Positions 49,067-59,999 of a stretch of 64,000 nt of DNA are shown here, piece by piece. Source of the DNA: Pontederia crassipes (taxonomy: Eukaryota > Streptophyta > Magnoliopsida > Commelinales > Pontederiaceae); NCBI GenBank assembly GCA_030549335.1, contig CM060187.1, positions 6,014,001 to 6,078,000 of the forward strand, in the 5' to 3' direction. Numbering within the stretch: the stretch's first letter is position 1; each line of letters opens with the position of its first letter. Below the pieces are notes generated by a model. It had not been told where the DNA came from. It saw only the letters and a program-made list of their open reading frames with translations, and searched no databases. A program made the position numbers and the translations under genes.

Positions 49067-49071
49067 CTTTT

Positions 49072-50300
49072 TATATTATTATATATATGTTTTGTGCAAG
49101 ATGGGAAAGATTAAAAAAGAAAAGATTAGGGCCGTTTAATTGGAGAATAAGTACCGACGAGAATAAATAAAATTAAAATACTAGGGGTGAAAGTAGTTCG
49201 GGTTGATTCGAGTTTTCGGTCTAAGAAAATCAACCGCTACTTTTCGGATCAATTTTTAAAATTAGAAAGACCACTCTAAAATTATTTTGAAAAAAAATAA
49301 AAACCACCCTATAGCGGATCGCTTCAGTTGATTTTTTCGAAACCCTACTTTTATATAATTATATTTTAAAAATATATTTAATAACTTAAAATTAATATAA
49401 AAATATTTAATTTTATATTAAATATAAATATACTACTAAAATTTTAAAATTATTAAATTAGAGTTTGATAATGTGATAGAAAAGTATAAAATTTTATACA
49501 AAAAATATTATATCTATAATAAAAGAATTATTAACACATGTATTAATTATATAAATAAAAATTATAAAAAAAATCGGGCTCCACGGTCCATACGGTTTTT
49601 TCGGATGGGACCGTAATTTTAGCGGGTGGATTTTAATTTATTAAAAACCATCCTAAATCATATTGGACCCCTAATTTTCGATTTTTTTGTTCGGTTTTTT
49701 GGGCCGGATGGATTTTTCGGATTGGTCGGAGAATATCTCGATTAAAAATTTTAAAAAATATGAAATTATTTTAAAAAAAAGTGAAATCGTCGTATTTAAC
49801 CTCAGAATATAGAAAGAATATCTATATTGACATTTTTTTCAACCTTTTCAATTATATGCTATTTTTTTAAAAAAAATTTAATCATATGTTATTATATTAA
49901 TATTTTTACTATCATTATAATATTAAACATCCACTATAATAAAATATTTTAATTATAAAAAACATATTTTTAAAAATTATATTCTCTTCGAACTAAAATA
50001 AAAATAAAAGATTATCTTGTTTTATTCTTTTTAATTTTATTTCGTAACAAAACGGCACATGAATGATACCGGCTTGTATCATTTTTTCATAAATAATATA
50101 CAATTGTTAAAGAATCTAAAAAGTATTTAGTAAACAGAGTAACGTGACGCAAGTAAGAAAGAAACACCCCCTAAAAATATTATCCGGACACGAGTCAAAT
50201 TCCAATACTGAATCTATCATTTTTTTTTGGGTATTTTGCTTTTTAGTTACATCTAACATTTTGCACCTTAAATTGCAAGCGCCCCACATTTTCTATACAT
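49072..50300. other. AT-rich upstream intergenic region
   Basis: No gene is recognised. Between about 49,180 and 49,750 there are tcgg-rich phrases (aggggtgaaagtagttcggg at 49,184, gggccggatgg near 49,701) in otherwise A/T-only sequence, which may be a short non-autonomous element. The remainder up to the gene leader at about 50,300 is A/T runs. No confident TATA box can be singled out because TATA-like words are everywhere. Confidence 0.4.
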
Positions 50301-50418
50301 ACAAGAATCAAGATTGCGAAGAGCACCTTCGGCCAAGATTTTCCTATAGATACGCCGCCCAGTCCTCGCTTTGGTTTCTGTTCTTCCTTTTTTTTTTCTT
50401 TGTTTCCCTTCCTGTGCG

Positions 50419-53400
50419 ATGATGGAAACCCTCTGCCCCAACATGATCACCCCCTCCAATGCGGTCAAGCTCTCTCCGCCGTGCCGACCCACGACCTCCT
50501 CCCTCGTCAAAATCCAATCTTTCCCGCCTCTGCGCCTGGCGGGGCCGAAAAAGCTCAAATCTTTGGGGCTCCCTGGCCGAAGGCGCCGGACGGCGTCCCG
50601 AGCTGTCTTGCGCGGGCACGGGGCAGATAATGGCACGGCGCCCAACGGATTTGGCGTCATAGGCGATGACGGCCCGCCTTTGTTCGAGGTTCTTCCTCCT
50701 CTGCGATTATTGTTCCTTCGTCGGACGTTCCTCGTGTTCAGAATGATTTTGGACGGTTATTGTTCAGCGACTTCGAATTCATGTTGTTGTGGTGTTTGAC
50801 ATGATCAGTAGATGTAAAACGAGCAAATTCAGACATTGAGTTGATGACTGTCGAGTCGAAAAATAGGAAAAAAGAAAGAAGGAAGAAAATGATTAGTAAT
50901 CAGTCCTTTTGTAACAGATAATTTCTTACTGGCACATACATTGTTAATGTGAAGTCTCAAGAACACACGGGAACTCTTAGATTTATGTCCAAGGTCAGGG
51001 AAGATGACCATATAAGGTTATATATGCTTGGATGTTACGATTGCACTGTGATTTTTAAGTCCTTTGAAGGGAACTACTATGACAAAGATCTCACATTTCA
51101 AAAGAGCTTTGTTGTTTCACAATGACAATATTATATAGGTGCTCATCAAGCTAATTTCACTGGAAGATCTTGTTTAGCGACTTTACTGTTTTAGGGTGCA
51201 TTTGAAAAACAGAACTTTTTTACATGCTTTATGTGAAAGCATACTAACTTTTTGATGTGTGAGTGCTTGATGAAGAACTGAGGATATTTCATGTTATTTT
51301 TATTCAAACTTTAGATGAACTATTTTTGGTTCCTTTATATGAAAGCACGTAAATCAACCATGGTGAAAGCAAATGTGTCTTTGCAAAATTTGCGATATTG
51401 CAAAATGCAGTCTTAAACTGATCTGCCACTTATCATATTAAGGTTCACTATTTCTTTCATGTCAGGTTTGCTATTTTTCTTTCTAAATCATTCCTGGATG
51501 TCTCTATTGGGACTAAAGTACTGATATCTGCATTCTCTAAAGAAACTGCTTTTTCTTTGAGGCACAAAAAGATGACCACAAAATCTTCCAATGACTTCCT
51601 AATATTCGTTCTTGTGCTCTTGGTGGTTTTATTTTAGAATAACATAACGGCAAATGAGAGCAATGAAACTGGCATCCCTACAGTACCAAAGATGTTGACA
51701 TCTATTGCTCGAGGAACTGGAACAAATGAAGCCAGAGCTGGACTTTTCAGAGCACCGATTTCTGGTGGTAAGAAAACTGCAACTTTGGCACATGATTTGC
51801 CAAAGCCAGTGTTGGCTGTCCGGAATTTAATTGAACAAGTAAGTTGAATATGCATACGCATTGCTTTTATTATCTTGATTCTATTAGATCAGTGTGCAAT
51901 CATTAGTGTCTGTCCACTCATTTCTTTGTGTCTCATTATTCTTACAAGCGAAGGCCAAGTTTGCTCAGCTGTGCACGATAATGTCACCAAAGAATTATCG
52001 CTCTGCAGGTTACCCAGTTGGTTCATTAGTTGATTATGCACCTGATTCATTGGGGCGTAAGTGCTTCCATCTTTTAAGATTCACAAATATTCATCTTCTC
52101 TCATTCACGTTAACAAATGTGATGCCTCTTCTTGTATGCAGATCCAATTCTTTCACTGTCCCCATTAGCCATTCATACTAGGAACCTGTTGGAGAATTCA
52201 AAATGTTCGCTTGTCATACAGGTGTCTCTCAGTTACTTTCTATTGTTCCTGAGAGTTTGACCCGCATTTTTTTGTTAAAGCTGCTAACGACCTCTAACTT
52301 TCAGATACCTGGATGGGTCAGCTTGTCAGATGCACGTGTGACAATTTTTGGTGATATTTGCCCACTTCCACTTGATCAAAAGGTAGTTGTCCGAAGATGT
52401 GTTAATCATACATGTATATTACGTCTATATATAATTATAGAGCAGCTGTACATATTAATTTCCCCTCTTTTGGCGCTGCCGCCTTCCCCACTTTGAAATG
52501 GATATAGGATATGTATAATCATGAGAATAACAGCTATTCTAAGAATGAAGAGAAGGAAAAAAAATACATAAGTGAATTGCATCAAATTGCATCAAAGTAT
52601 CAAGTAACAACTATCCCGAAGTATAAAGGACTTGGACGTGACAATAAATAACAGGATCTACATTTCTATGATGCTTAGGAAAATTGATTTCATTGGTTTA
52701 TTTGTAAGGAACACTCACAATCTTGAAAAGATCTCAAAAAATGTTTTAAGGTTACAGAGACAGGCCCCTATTTGCCTTGAAAAAAAGGCTACACTAGCCT
52801 AAAACTTTCTAGGATTTTCTATAGGAAAAACATTCCAGTTTGAATTGAAAACTTTCAGCATGTTGTGTTTTCATCTTGTGCCCTCCATCACTTCAACAAC
52901 AACAACAACAACAAAGCCTTATCCCACTAGGTGGGGTCGGCTACATGAATCATACGACGCCATTTCGTTGATCCATGTTCATGAGATTCGACAACTTGTG
53001 CCCTCCATCACTTCAACAACTTGTGCCCTCCATCACTTCATGGATGTTATATTTTCTTTTTTTTCTTTTGACTAAGATGTTTTCTTTGATCAACCTTATA
53101 GCTGCCTACAAATTTTCATTTGTTATAGTAATTGATTGTTTTGATGAAAATATTTGTCACGTCTTAGGAATGGGCTTGTGAGCTGTTTAGTGCAAAGCAC
53201 CACCAATGGCCTACACATCAATGGGGAAACTTCAATTATTACAGGATGCATAACATCAGGTTTGTATAACCTAGCTTCCTAGTTTCTTCTACGATCATCA
53301 TGCTACCAGCTGCTATGCAACTCCAATGCAACTGGTTATGACAATCATTTTGGAATTTACATGTCCAGAAATTCAAGATCGTCTTGAACCAAGAGTTTTT

Positions 53401-55722
53401 TTTTTGAAAGTTCTTGAACCAAGAGTTATTCCTGTCAATTAACATATTTTAGAGATTTTCTCATTTAACTGATTGTACGAGAAACAAATACAAACATAAT
53501 ATAGGCAATGTTTGGCAAAATAACAAAAATTCCATATGCTGGGTTCAGACATCATGATAAAACTTCATATACAGTTGTAGATCATGCTTGTCAACTACAA
53601 TACAATTTCCTTTCCTTCTTTTTTCATACTTGCAATGACTACTTGATAGTTAAGTTCCATGAGGTGTGTCATGTTTATGCATCCTGTTTCTGTGTCCACA
53701 CATCTTAGTGAAATTCTTATGAATAACTGTTTTTGTGTCCACACATCTTATTGAGAGTTTTTGTTTAAATCAGCAGTGTCTTAACTGTGATGAGTGATCT
53801 TATATACTTCTCTTTTCCACATAAATAATTGTTGTTGCATTTCATGTCCAGTGACATATACTTCATTGGAGGATTTGGCACAATTGAGTGGATAAATGTC
53901 AAGGAGTATGAATCTAGTAAACCTGATAAGATAGCTGCTGATGGAGAACAAACTTTAAAGGTGATATTCAATCGATGCTGCAATGTTATTGATCTTAACA
54001 GTCTTTGCAATCGAACATCTTTTCTTTGAGCTTAAATTGTTTATATTTATATCTTACACAGGAAATCAATGCAATGTTCAGTAAGCCTCTGAAGGAATTC
54101 TTGTCAAAGGAAGGTGAGATTGATGATGTGGCATTTATATCCATAGATAGCACAGGTGCTGATATCCGGGTCCGACAAGGTGCCCAGGTTCGCTTCACAA
54201 AATCATTGACTCGACCATATTCCTATTTCTGATTATAATCCTCATTTATGATATCTTGCTACTTTTTTCCTTTGTATGCCTGCATAATTGTGGGTGAGTT
54301 CTGTCAGCATAGGTTCCTAGTTTTGTTCTGTCTTTGCAAATGAATTTTTATTAACATCATGGTGCATCCTAGCACAATGCAAAATGTGAATACAGCGAAA
54401 GTACCATCAGTGAAAATGTGACTGAATCTAGATTATTCATGATGTTCTAGCACTCAAATCACCCTAAGGATTTTTTTATGATTTTCTTCATATCTTGAAG
54501 AATGGCGTCGTATGATCCATGTAGCCGACCCCACCTAGTGGGATAAGGCTTTGTTGTTGTTGTTGTTGTTGTTGTTTTCTTCATATCTTGAAATGTCACT
54601 AGTGCTCTTGAAGACAAATTTTTATATCTGCTTAGTTACGCATCAGCTCATTTATTCTGTTTGCTTGCGATCAATGGATAACTCCGCCTATGTTTTATAG
54701 CCGGTCCCAAGCCCGGATAAAGGAGGAGGGTTGTGTTAGGCCTCGACAGCCAGCGTAAAACCTTGTCGAATCTCATGAACATGGATCAACGGCGTCGTTT
54801 GATCTATGTAGCCGACCCCACCTAGTGGGATAAGGTTTTGTTGTTGTTGTTGTTGTTGTTGCTTGCGATCAATGGATATTTCACATTTTTTGGAATTCTT
54901 CAAGAAGTTTTCTGTTGATTGAAATGCATAATTCACCTAGTTTGTTTTGTGTTCCATTTTAGTTTCTTGAGAAATTGTTTTTAGAATCTGAATGCACATA
55001 ATGAATATATGACCTTACCAGTTTTTTTCCTCCCTAGATGTTTCTTGGGGTGATAATCTTATTCTACTTAGGCGGAGTTTTATTAAAGAAAACAATGATT
55101 GTCGAAAATTTTCTTTCTGTCAGGACTGATCCTAAAGTTATCTTTTTTTGGCAATCATTGTTTTCTTAAAGGAAACAATGATTGACAAAGTTTTCTATTT
55201 TTTTCAGGACTGATCCTAAAGTCATTCTTTTGGCAAAAAAATGTAATTCTTGTAGTTAATCTCCAGAATAACGTAATGGTTTGTGAATGTTAGTTTTTTT
55301 TTTCTTGAAATAATTGAAATATGAAATCCTTTTCTATACATTAGAAACATGAATACTTTTTCTGAATTGACAAAATGCTGGTCTTTGTTGTAAACATCCT
55401 AGTACTTATAATTTAATAACATCTACGATCCAAAAATTAATCTATATATTTCTCTAACGTGTGATTGGATTGGACTGAGAATAAATGCATTTGCATATCC
55501 CATGTCATGCAGCAGTCCTTTTCCCTGACTTGTGGATTACTTGCTTCATATCTTATGAATTCCGCATTGCCACAGCTCCTGTTACTGAAGGCTATTTTTC
55601 TTCTTGATCTGCAGTTTAGTATTCAAAGGCTATCATTTGAAACGGATCATGCAGTACGAAACCGAGAAGAAGCAAAGGAAGCTCTGCGGAACATCGTCTT
55701 CAAGTGTTGCATGTCCAATTGA
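50419..55722 (+). CDS. PNPOx/HugZ-like split-barrel protein with DUF2470, plastid-targeted
   Basis: I model nine exons: 50,419-50,688; 51,638-51,838; 51,954-52,056; 52,142-52,221; 52,305-52,382; 53,168-53,259; 53,852-53,960; 54,062-54,187; 55,615-55,722. All introns are GT-AG, phases join, and the total of 1,167 nt gives 388 residues. Residues 1 to about 60 are rich in S, T, R and P, like a chloroplast transit peptide. The core runs from VRNLIEQAKFAQLCTIM through GYPVGSLVDYAPDS, LSPLAIHTRNLL and IPGWVSLSDARVTIFGD to YFIGGFGTIEWI. This is the pattern of the pyridoxamine-phosphate-oxidase-like/HugZ FMN- or heme-binding split barrel. The end (EIDDVAFISIDSTGADIRVR onward) fits the C-terminal DUF2470. 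From memory it resembles Arabidopsis PNPOx-family proteins (At3g21140/At1g51560 type), whose enzymatic role is not settled. The start is the first ATG of the frame. Introns 5 and 8 carry SINEs. Confidence 0.88.
50689..51637 (+). other. Intron 1 of the PNPOx-like gene
   Basis: The intron is 949 bases and starts gttcttcctcc directly after the GAG codon at 50,688. It ends ttttag before AATAACATAACG. Both neighbours join in phase 0. The donor is non-ideal (GTTCTT), so an alternative donor a little downstream in the same open frame cannot be excluded. Cytosine/thymine-rich sequence follows the donor, and the rest is T-rich as in plant introns. Confidence 0.6.
52895..52994 (-). mobile_element. Au SINE, 5'-truncated, in intron 5
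   Basis: The reverse complement gives the 3' half of the Au SINE: cttgtcgaatctcatgaaca-like start, then the conserved gtagccgaccccacctagtg block and a (TTG)n tail, here seen as (CAA)n at the left edge. A 26-bp target duplication flanks it (52,875-52,900 and 52,995-53,020, overlapping the tail). Part of that sequence is repeated a third time at 53,020-53,040. Au SINEs are tRNA-derived elements mobilised by LINE machinery. The internal promoter part is missing, so this copy could not be transcribed on its own. Confidence 0.93.
54500..54574 (+). mobile_element. Au SINE, 5'-truncated, in intron 8
   Basis: About 75 bp of the Au SINE 3' end (ggcgtcgtatgatccatgta, then the gccgaccccacctagtggg block and a (TTG)n tail) are flanked by an exact 18-bp duplication, ttttcttcatatcttgaa, at 54,482-54,499 and 54,575-54,592. 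Strong truncation with an intact duplication shows a 5'-incomplete reverse-transcription event, not later deletion. Confidence 0.95.
54681..54860 (+). mobile_element. Au SINE, apparently full length, in intron 8
   Basis: The 180-bp copy includes the tRNA-like 5' half (ggttgtgttaggcctcgaca region, B-box-like part), the conserved gtagccgaccccacctagtg block and the (TTG)n tail. It is flanked by an exact 18-bp duplication, gcttgcgatcaatggata, at 54,663-54,680 and 54,861-54,878. Its length matches the usual Au SINE size of about 180 bp. Confidence 0.95.
55086..55235 (+). repeat. Local tandem duplication in intron 8, about 80-bp unit
   Basis: Two related segments, near 55,090-55,155 and 55,168-55,235, both run from aacaatgattg through a T-rich stretch to caggactgatcctaaagt and a ttttggc end. 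They are diverged at several positions. Confidence 0.75.
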
Positions 55723-57331
55723 AAAGAAATTGAAAGGGTATTTGATCATTCATTAACCTTCATTTATCTCAGTGAGACATTGAATTTTAAGTGTGGCCAA
55801 GTAGTTTACGGAACAAATTGACGTAGGATAAGTTTCTCAAGAACCTCGTGTCGCCGCATATAGTTATTTCTCTTTTTCTTGTTTATCGAATCTCTATTCA
55901 TTCGACTTGCTTTCCTCGGAGTTTATGGTAGTAGGATGATCCAAGTGTATATAATAACCACATAAGTGGTGCAATTTTGAAATCCAAAGAGGCACATTCT
56001 CAAGTTTCATGTGATCAAATTATGTATCTATTCAGTGTCTTTCTTCCCTGGAATTGAATGGGTACACTCTGGTTATCTCGGAGTATTGAGGTTTCGATGA
56101 GTGCCGGATGTTCAAAGTTAATCCTGATCTTGTGCTCTGTTTCTTTGATCGTCTGAAAACTTAAGAAAGTGTGACACATGGATTGGATTCCAACCCCTCC
56201 ATTGAAGAACAGAAATCAGAACATTTGAATGGACAACAGTCAGAAAGTTTTGAGATCATAAGTTATAAACTCATATCTGTAACTTTGTTTCTAGGAATAC
56301 TATTTATTCTCTTTGCATGTCCCCATTTAATGGCGCGTGTGGGCGATGGGGAGGAGATCTCGCAGTCTGATAGCGATGACATCGATTTGTCCCCTTGTGC
56401 TGGGTCGCCATTAGAGCCCCCATTCTTTGCTGTAAAAATTTGAACGATCAAAAACTGTTTCGGGCTCGGCAGTCCTGAAAGTGTCTAATGTTATGGCACC
56501 AAAAGTAATCTAACATATACATTATTGGTGCATTTTCTGCTATATAAAAAAATGTGTTTAATGTAGGGACGTTGATCGTATTTTAGCTGTCACTACGTTT
56601 GTTTACTTTGGATTCCCGTTTGTTTGCGAAATCGAACAGTCATTTTTGGTGGAATCTAAAATATTCCTAGAAACACCGTTTCTTTTTTTTTTGACTTTGA
56701 CGTGACATCTTTTCTTTTTTGAAAAATCATTTTTTTTCTTTTTTCTCACACCATATCTTTTATTAAATAAATTATTTAATAAATCTAAAATAATTTTAAT
56801 AAGGGATTAATATAATATTATTTATTACTTATTATTTCATTAAAAATTTTAATATTTTCATTAAATATAATTAATTAAAAACATTTTTTATATTTAAATA
56901 ATATTTTTTAACAAAAATTTCCCCATAAAAAAATTATTTTAATTAATAATAAAATTATACTTCATAATTATAATAATATTTTTTAATTCAAAATCCATTA
57001 AAAATTAATCCATCATATCTACTTTTTCCTATCATATCAACCACCTTATTTCTCATCATCAAATTTCACTTCAACCAAACACAACCTGAACTAATTTATC
57101 ATTTCAACTATGCACGGGAACTTAGGAGGAATCACGGTTCCGTTTCCAAATGACCCTTCAGTAATCTTCCAAAAACAAGAACAAATGTTTTGAAGATGCA
57201 TTATGAAGAATAGTTTCTTATATTTGGAGCAAAAATTCTAATTAAATGTTCTTCTAATATATGTAAAGAGTCTTTGCTCGAAAATTCAAAATTGGTTAGT
57301 CATAATTATACATGGAATTAATGAAGATAAC
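55723..57331. other. 3' flank of the PNPOx-like gene and AT-rich intergenic DNA
   Basis: The first few hundred bases after the stop codon probably include the 3' UTR, but no polyadenylation signal stands out. A plus-strand frame at 56,171-56,443 (90 codons) contains a hydrophobic stretch but matches nothing I know and lacks splice or context support. From about 56,690 to 57,060 the DNA is almost pure A/T. Confidence 0.45.
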
Positions 57332-58691
57332 TGTAACAACTCTAATTTTGGGCCAAATTTATTTGGGCCTTTTGATTAGAACCCTAGATTAGGCTCTATA
57401 AAAATACTCCAAACCCTCCCTCTCCTCTCTTATTTCTCTCACAGGATGATTGCAACCTAAGAAGAGAAAAAAATGAGGAGAACGAGGAAGAAAAATAGGG
57501 CAAAGAGAAAGAGGACATGGACAAGAGAAAGGAGATTAATATTGAAGAACAAGATCATAGATATGTAAAGGGCATTCAAACCCCTCTCTCCCCTCTCAAT
57601 ATCAAGAACACCCTATTCTTGATAGGGATTTTGATTGAGGGTTGCATGATTTGTATTGCATAACTCTGTTAAATTCGTGATTATTTTGTAATAATTATTA
57701 GGATAGGTTTTACTTATCCAAAAATTACAAATAATATATATATGGAAAGCTCTAGAAGTTTAGTCTCCACATAAATTAGTTTCATATGATTTGGAGTAGT
57801 TTACAAATAGTTATGATCCAAATATCGGACTGGTGTCATGCTGTCTCGGGAATTCGTGACTATTTTGTAATAATTGTTTGGATAAGTTTTTCTTATACAT
57901 AAATTACAAGTAATATATGGGTTGAAAGATCTAGAAGTCTATTTTCCATAGAAATGGTTTCATGTGATTTGGAATTGTATAAAAGTAGTTATGAAACAAT
58001 GTCAAGTAATGAATAAGGATTAAGGAGTTATAAAGAAACTCTTAGGGTACACATGACAATGGAAATGAAATGCAATTATATGTCTATGGAATATATGTTA
58101 TGTATGTTTTGAATGTATGTTCTTATATTATGGTACTTCCAGACGATGGACTCCGAGATAGGGCATGTATGTTGAAATGATTATATTTCAATAATGATAT
58201 GTTAAGAATGAATGATAAGCATGATGTATTGTCATGTAAAGATTATGGTATAGTTCATGGCATGCATGTTCATATGTTATTGTTATTATGATGATGATGC
58301 ATCGCATGTAGCATCATGTGATAGGATGGCATGGCATGCATGACCTTTACATACTTTAATTGGAAAACCCTGCACTCTGGATCCGTGCAGGTAACTAAGA
58401 TTAAGTGATGGATGATAGCTCAAGCTCGTGACGAAGTGTTGCACATGCGTAGGTTTAAATGAGTCATACAGTTCTATTTGAACATTAAGATTAATGATGT
58501 ACTGAAAGTTTAGGCATTTAATATTTTTTGAAGTATCGGTTATGATATGATTAATAGAAAGTTTTTATTTATTATGACTTTCTCTAAATTGTCAAGTCTT
58601 CCGCTGTTAAATGATGTATGATGAATGGGCTAACGACGCGAAATTTTCCTAAATGTCCAAAACTTTTAGGGTGGATTTTCGGGTCGTTACA
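57332..58691 (+). repeat. Left LTR
   Basis: It runs TGTAACAACTC...GGGTCGTTACA, with tips TGTAAC/GTTACA. It shares with the right LTR a leader (gggccaaatttatttgggcc at about 57,350 and 60,018), a pyrimidine-rich tataaaaat promoter-like region near 57,398 and the final 0.7 kb. Confidence 0.85.
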
Positions 58692-58692
58692 A

Positions 58693-58705
58693 TTGATATC
58701 AAAGC
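58693..58705 (+). other. Primer-binding site (initiator Met tRNA type)
   Basis: The sequence ttgatatcaaagc directly follows the left LTR. It resembles tggtatcagagc, the usual plant primer-binding site complementary to the 3' end of initiator methionine tRNA, with a few substitutions. Confidence 0.7.
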
Positions 58706-58863
58706 ATAGTTAGGACTTAAGTATAAATAATGTAATGTTAAGAAGTCTAAGTCCATGTGCAACCGTTATGAGCAGCCATCAAAAGTTAAGAGTATGTAAT
58801 GTTTATGTCATATGTGTTTATAATTACCCAAATAATGGGTGGTTAATTATTATTTTGTTAAGG

Positions 58864-59828
58864 ATGGGAGAAGGAGACTCATTTAGAGGTCATGACTTAA
58901 GAGGTCAAATGGAGCTGATCGAACGCATAACCCGTATGGCCCGTGCCATGGAAAGAAATGCAAACTCGAGCCGCTCTCGTCGCTCGAGCTCAAGAATTGA
59001 AAGATTCCTGAAATTGCATCCCCCAACGTTCAATGGGGATAGAGGTCCAGACAAGGTGGAGGCTTGGCTGGATGTGATTACAGAAAAGTTCAGGGCAATG
59101 GACTATTCAGACAGGCACAAGGTCAACCTAGCTACCCATGGTTGATTGGGCCCGTCATTGGTGGAAGTCAGTGACCAGGACACAATTTGATGACGATGAT
59201 GATATCACATGGAGGGATTTTAATAAAGCCTTTAGAAGCCACTATCTTCCTCCGCATGTACATGGGAAAAAGGCAGCTAAGTTTATGGACCTCCAACAAG
59301 GTGGCATGACTGTGGAGGAATATCTCAATAAGTTCTTGAAACTCGAGAGGTATAGTCCCCTAAAGGAAATTGAGAAGATCAGAGTTGACCACTTTCTAAA
59401 GGGATTGAATCCTCGCCTGAGGATGAAAGTCAAGTGTGGCGATCCTAAAATCAAGGCCAAGGCAATTTCCTTAGCATTCAAGATGGCAAGAGATATGAAC
59501 AAGACAAGGAGTCAAGGAAGAATTCCAAAAAGGAACAAAGGCAATAAAAGAGAGCTGAGGACTCTAAGCCCTATAAGAAAGGTGATGAGGACAAAGAACA
59601 ACAACGTTGCCCACATGTAGGAAATTTCACTTAGGCAAATGTAGAGTCAAAGTTGGGGTCTGCATTCAGTGTGGTCAAGCAGGACATTTTATTAGAGATT
59701 GCCCTGAAAAGCAAGAAGATTATAAAGATAAAGGGAAGGCCAAACAAAATGATGAAAAACAGAGAGATGCAGGTAAAGTCCATGCCATGGAGGTTGATGA
59801 GATTCAAAACATGAATTATGAGAACTAA
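58864..59828 (+). pseudogene. Gag-like region with CCHC zinc knuckle (fossil)
   Basis: The region opens with MGEGDSFRGHDLRGQ at 58,864, after the left LTR. It contains the retrotransposon gag core pattern: FLKLHPPTFNGDRGPDKVEA, ARHWWKSV, TWRDFNKAFRSHYLPPHV and MTVEEYLNKFLKLERYSP. It ends with a C-x2-C-x4-H-x4-C zinc knuckle (CIQCGQAGHFIRDC) near 59,660-59,703. Gag forms the particle of LTR retroelements and the knuckle binds the element RNA. The region is broken, as noted for the whole element, and no pol follows. Confidence 0.85.
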
Positions 59829-59989
59829 GGTAACCCTTAACTAATGTCCATTATGCTAATGTCATAGATGTTTATATGATTGTCCATGCATCAATATCTT
59901 TTACATTGATAATGATTAAGTAAGGAATAATGAAGGAAACTTTGTTAGTGCATAAGTAAAATTAAAATTCGAGGAGAATTTCTTTTAAT

Positions 59990-59999
59990 GGAGGAAGGA
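59990..59999 (+). other. Polypurine tract
   Basis: The purine run ggaggaagga immediately precedes the second LTR (TG at 60,000). This is where plus-strand DNA synthesis is primed in LTR elements. Confidence 0.75.

Noticed and set aside
50268-50660. Minus-strand frames over exon 1 of the PNPOx-like gene
   Set aside because: They are shadows of a GC-rich first exon, which is supported by in-phase splicing to conserved downstream exons.
56171-56443. 90-codon plus-strand frame with a possible membrane segment downstream of the PNPOx-like gene
   Set aside because: No family match, no spliced continuation and no conserved feature. The hydrophobic part comes from T-rich sequence. It may simply be 3' UTR.
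56570-57180. Possible MITE between ggattcccgtttg (about 56,610) and ggaatcacggttccg (about 57,128)
   Set aside because: The supposed terminal repeats match poorly and no target duplication was found.
58735-58863. Extending the gag frame upstream to 58,735
   Set aside because: The residues before 58,864 resemble no gag N-terminus and run into the leader after the primer-binding site. MGEGDSFRGH at 58,864 is the better start.
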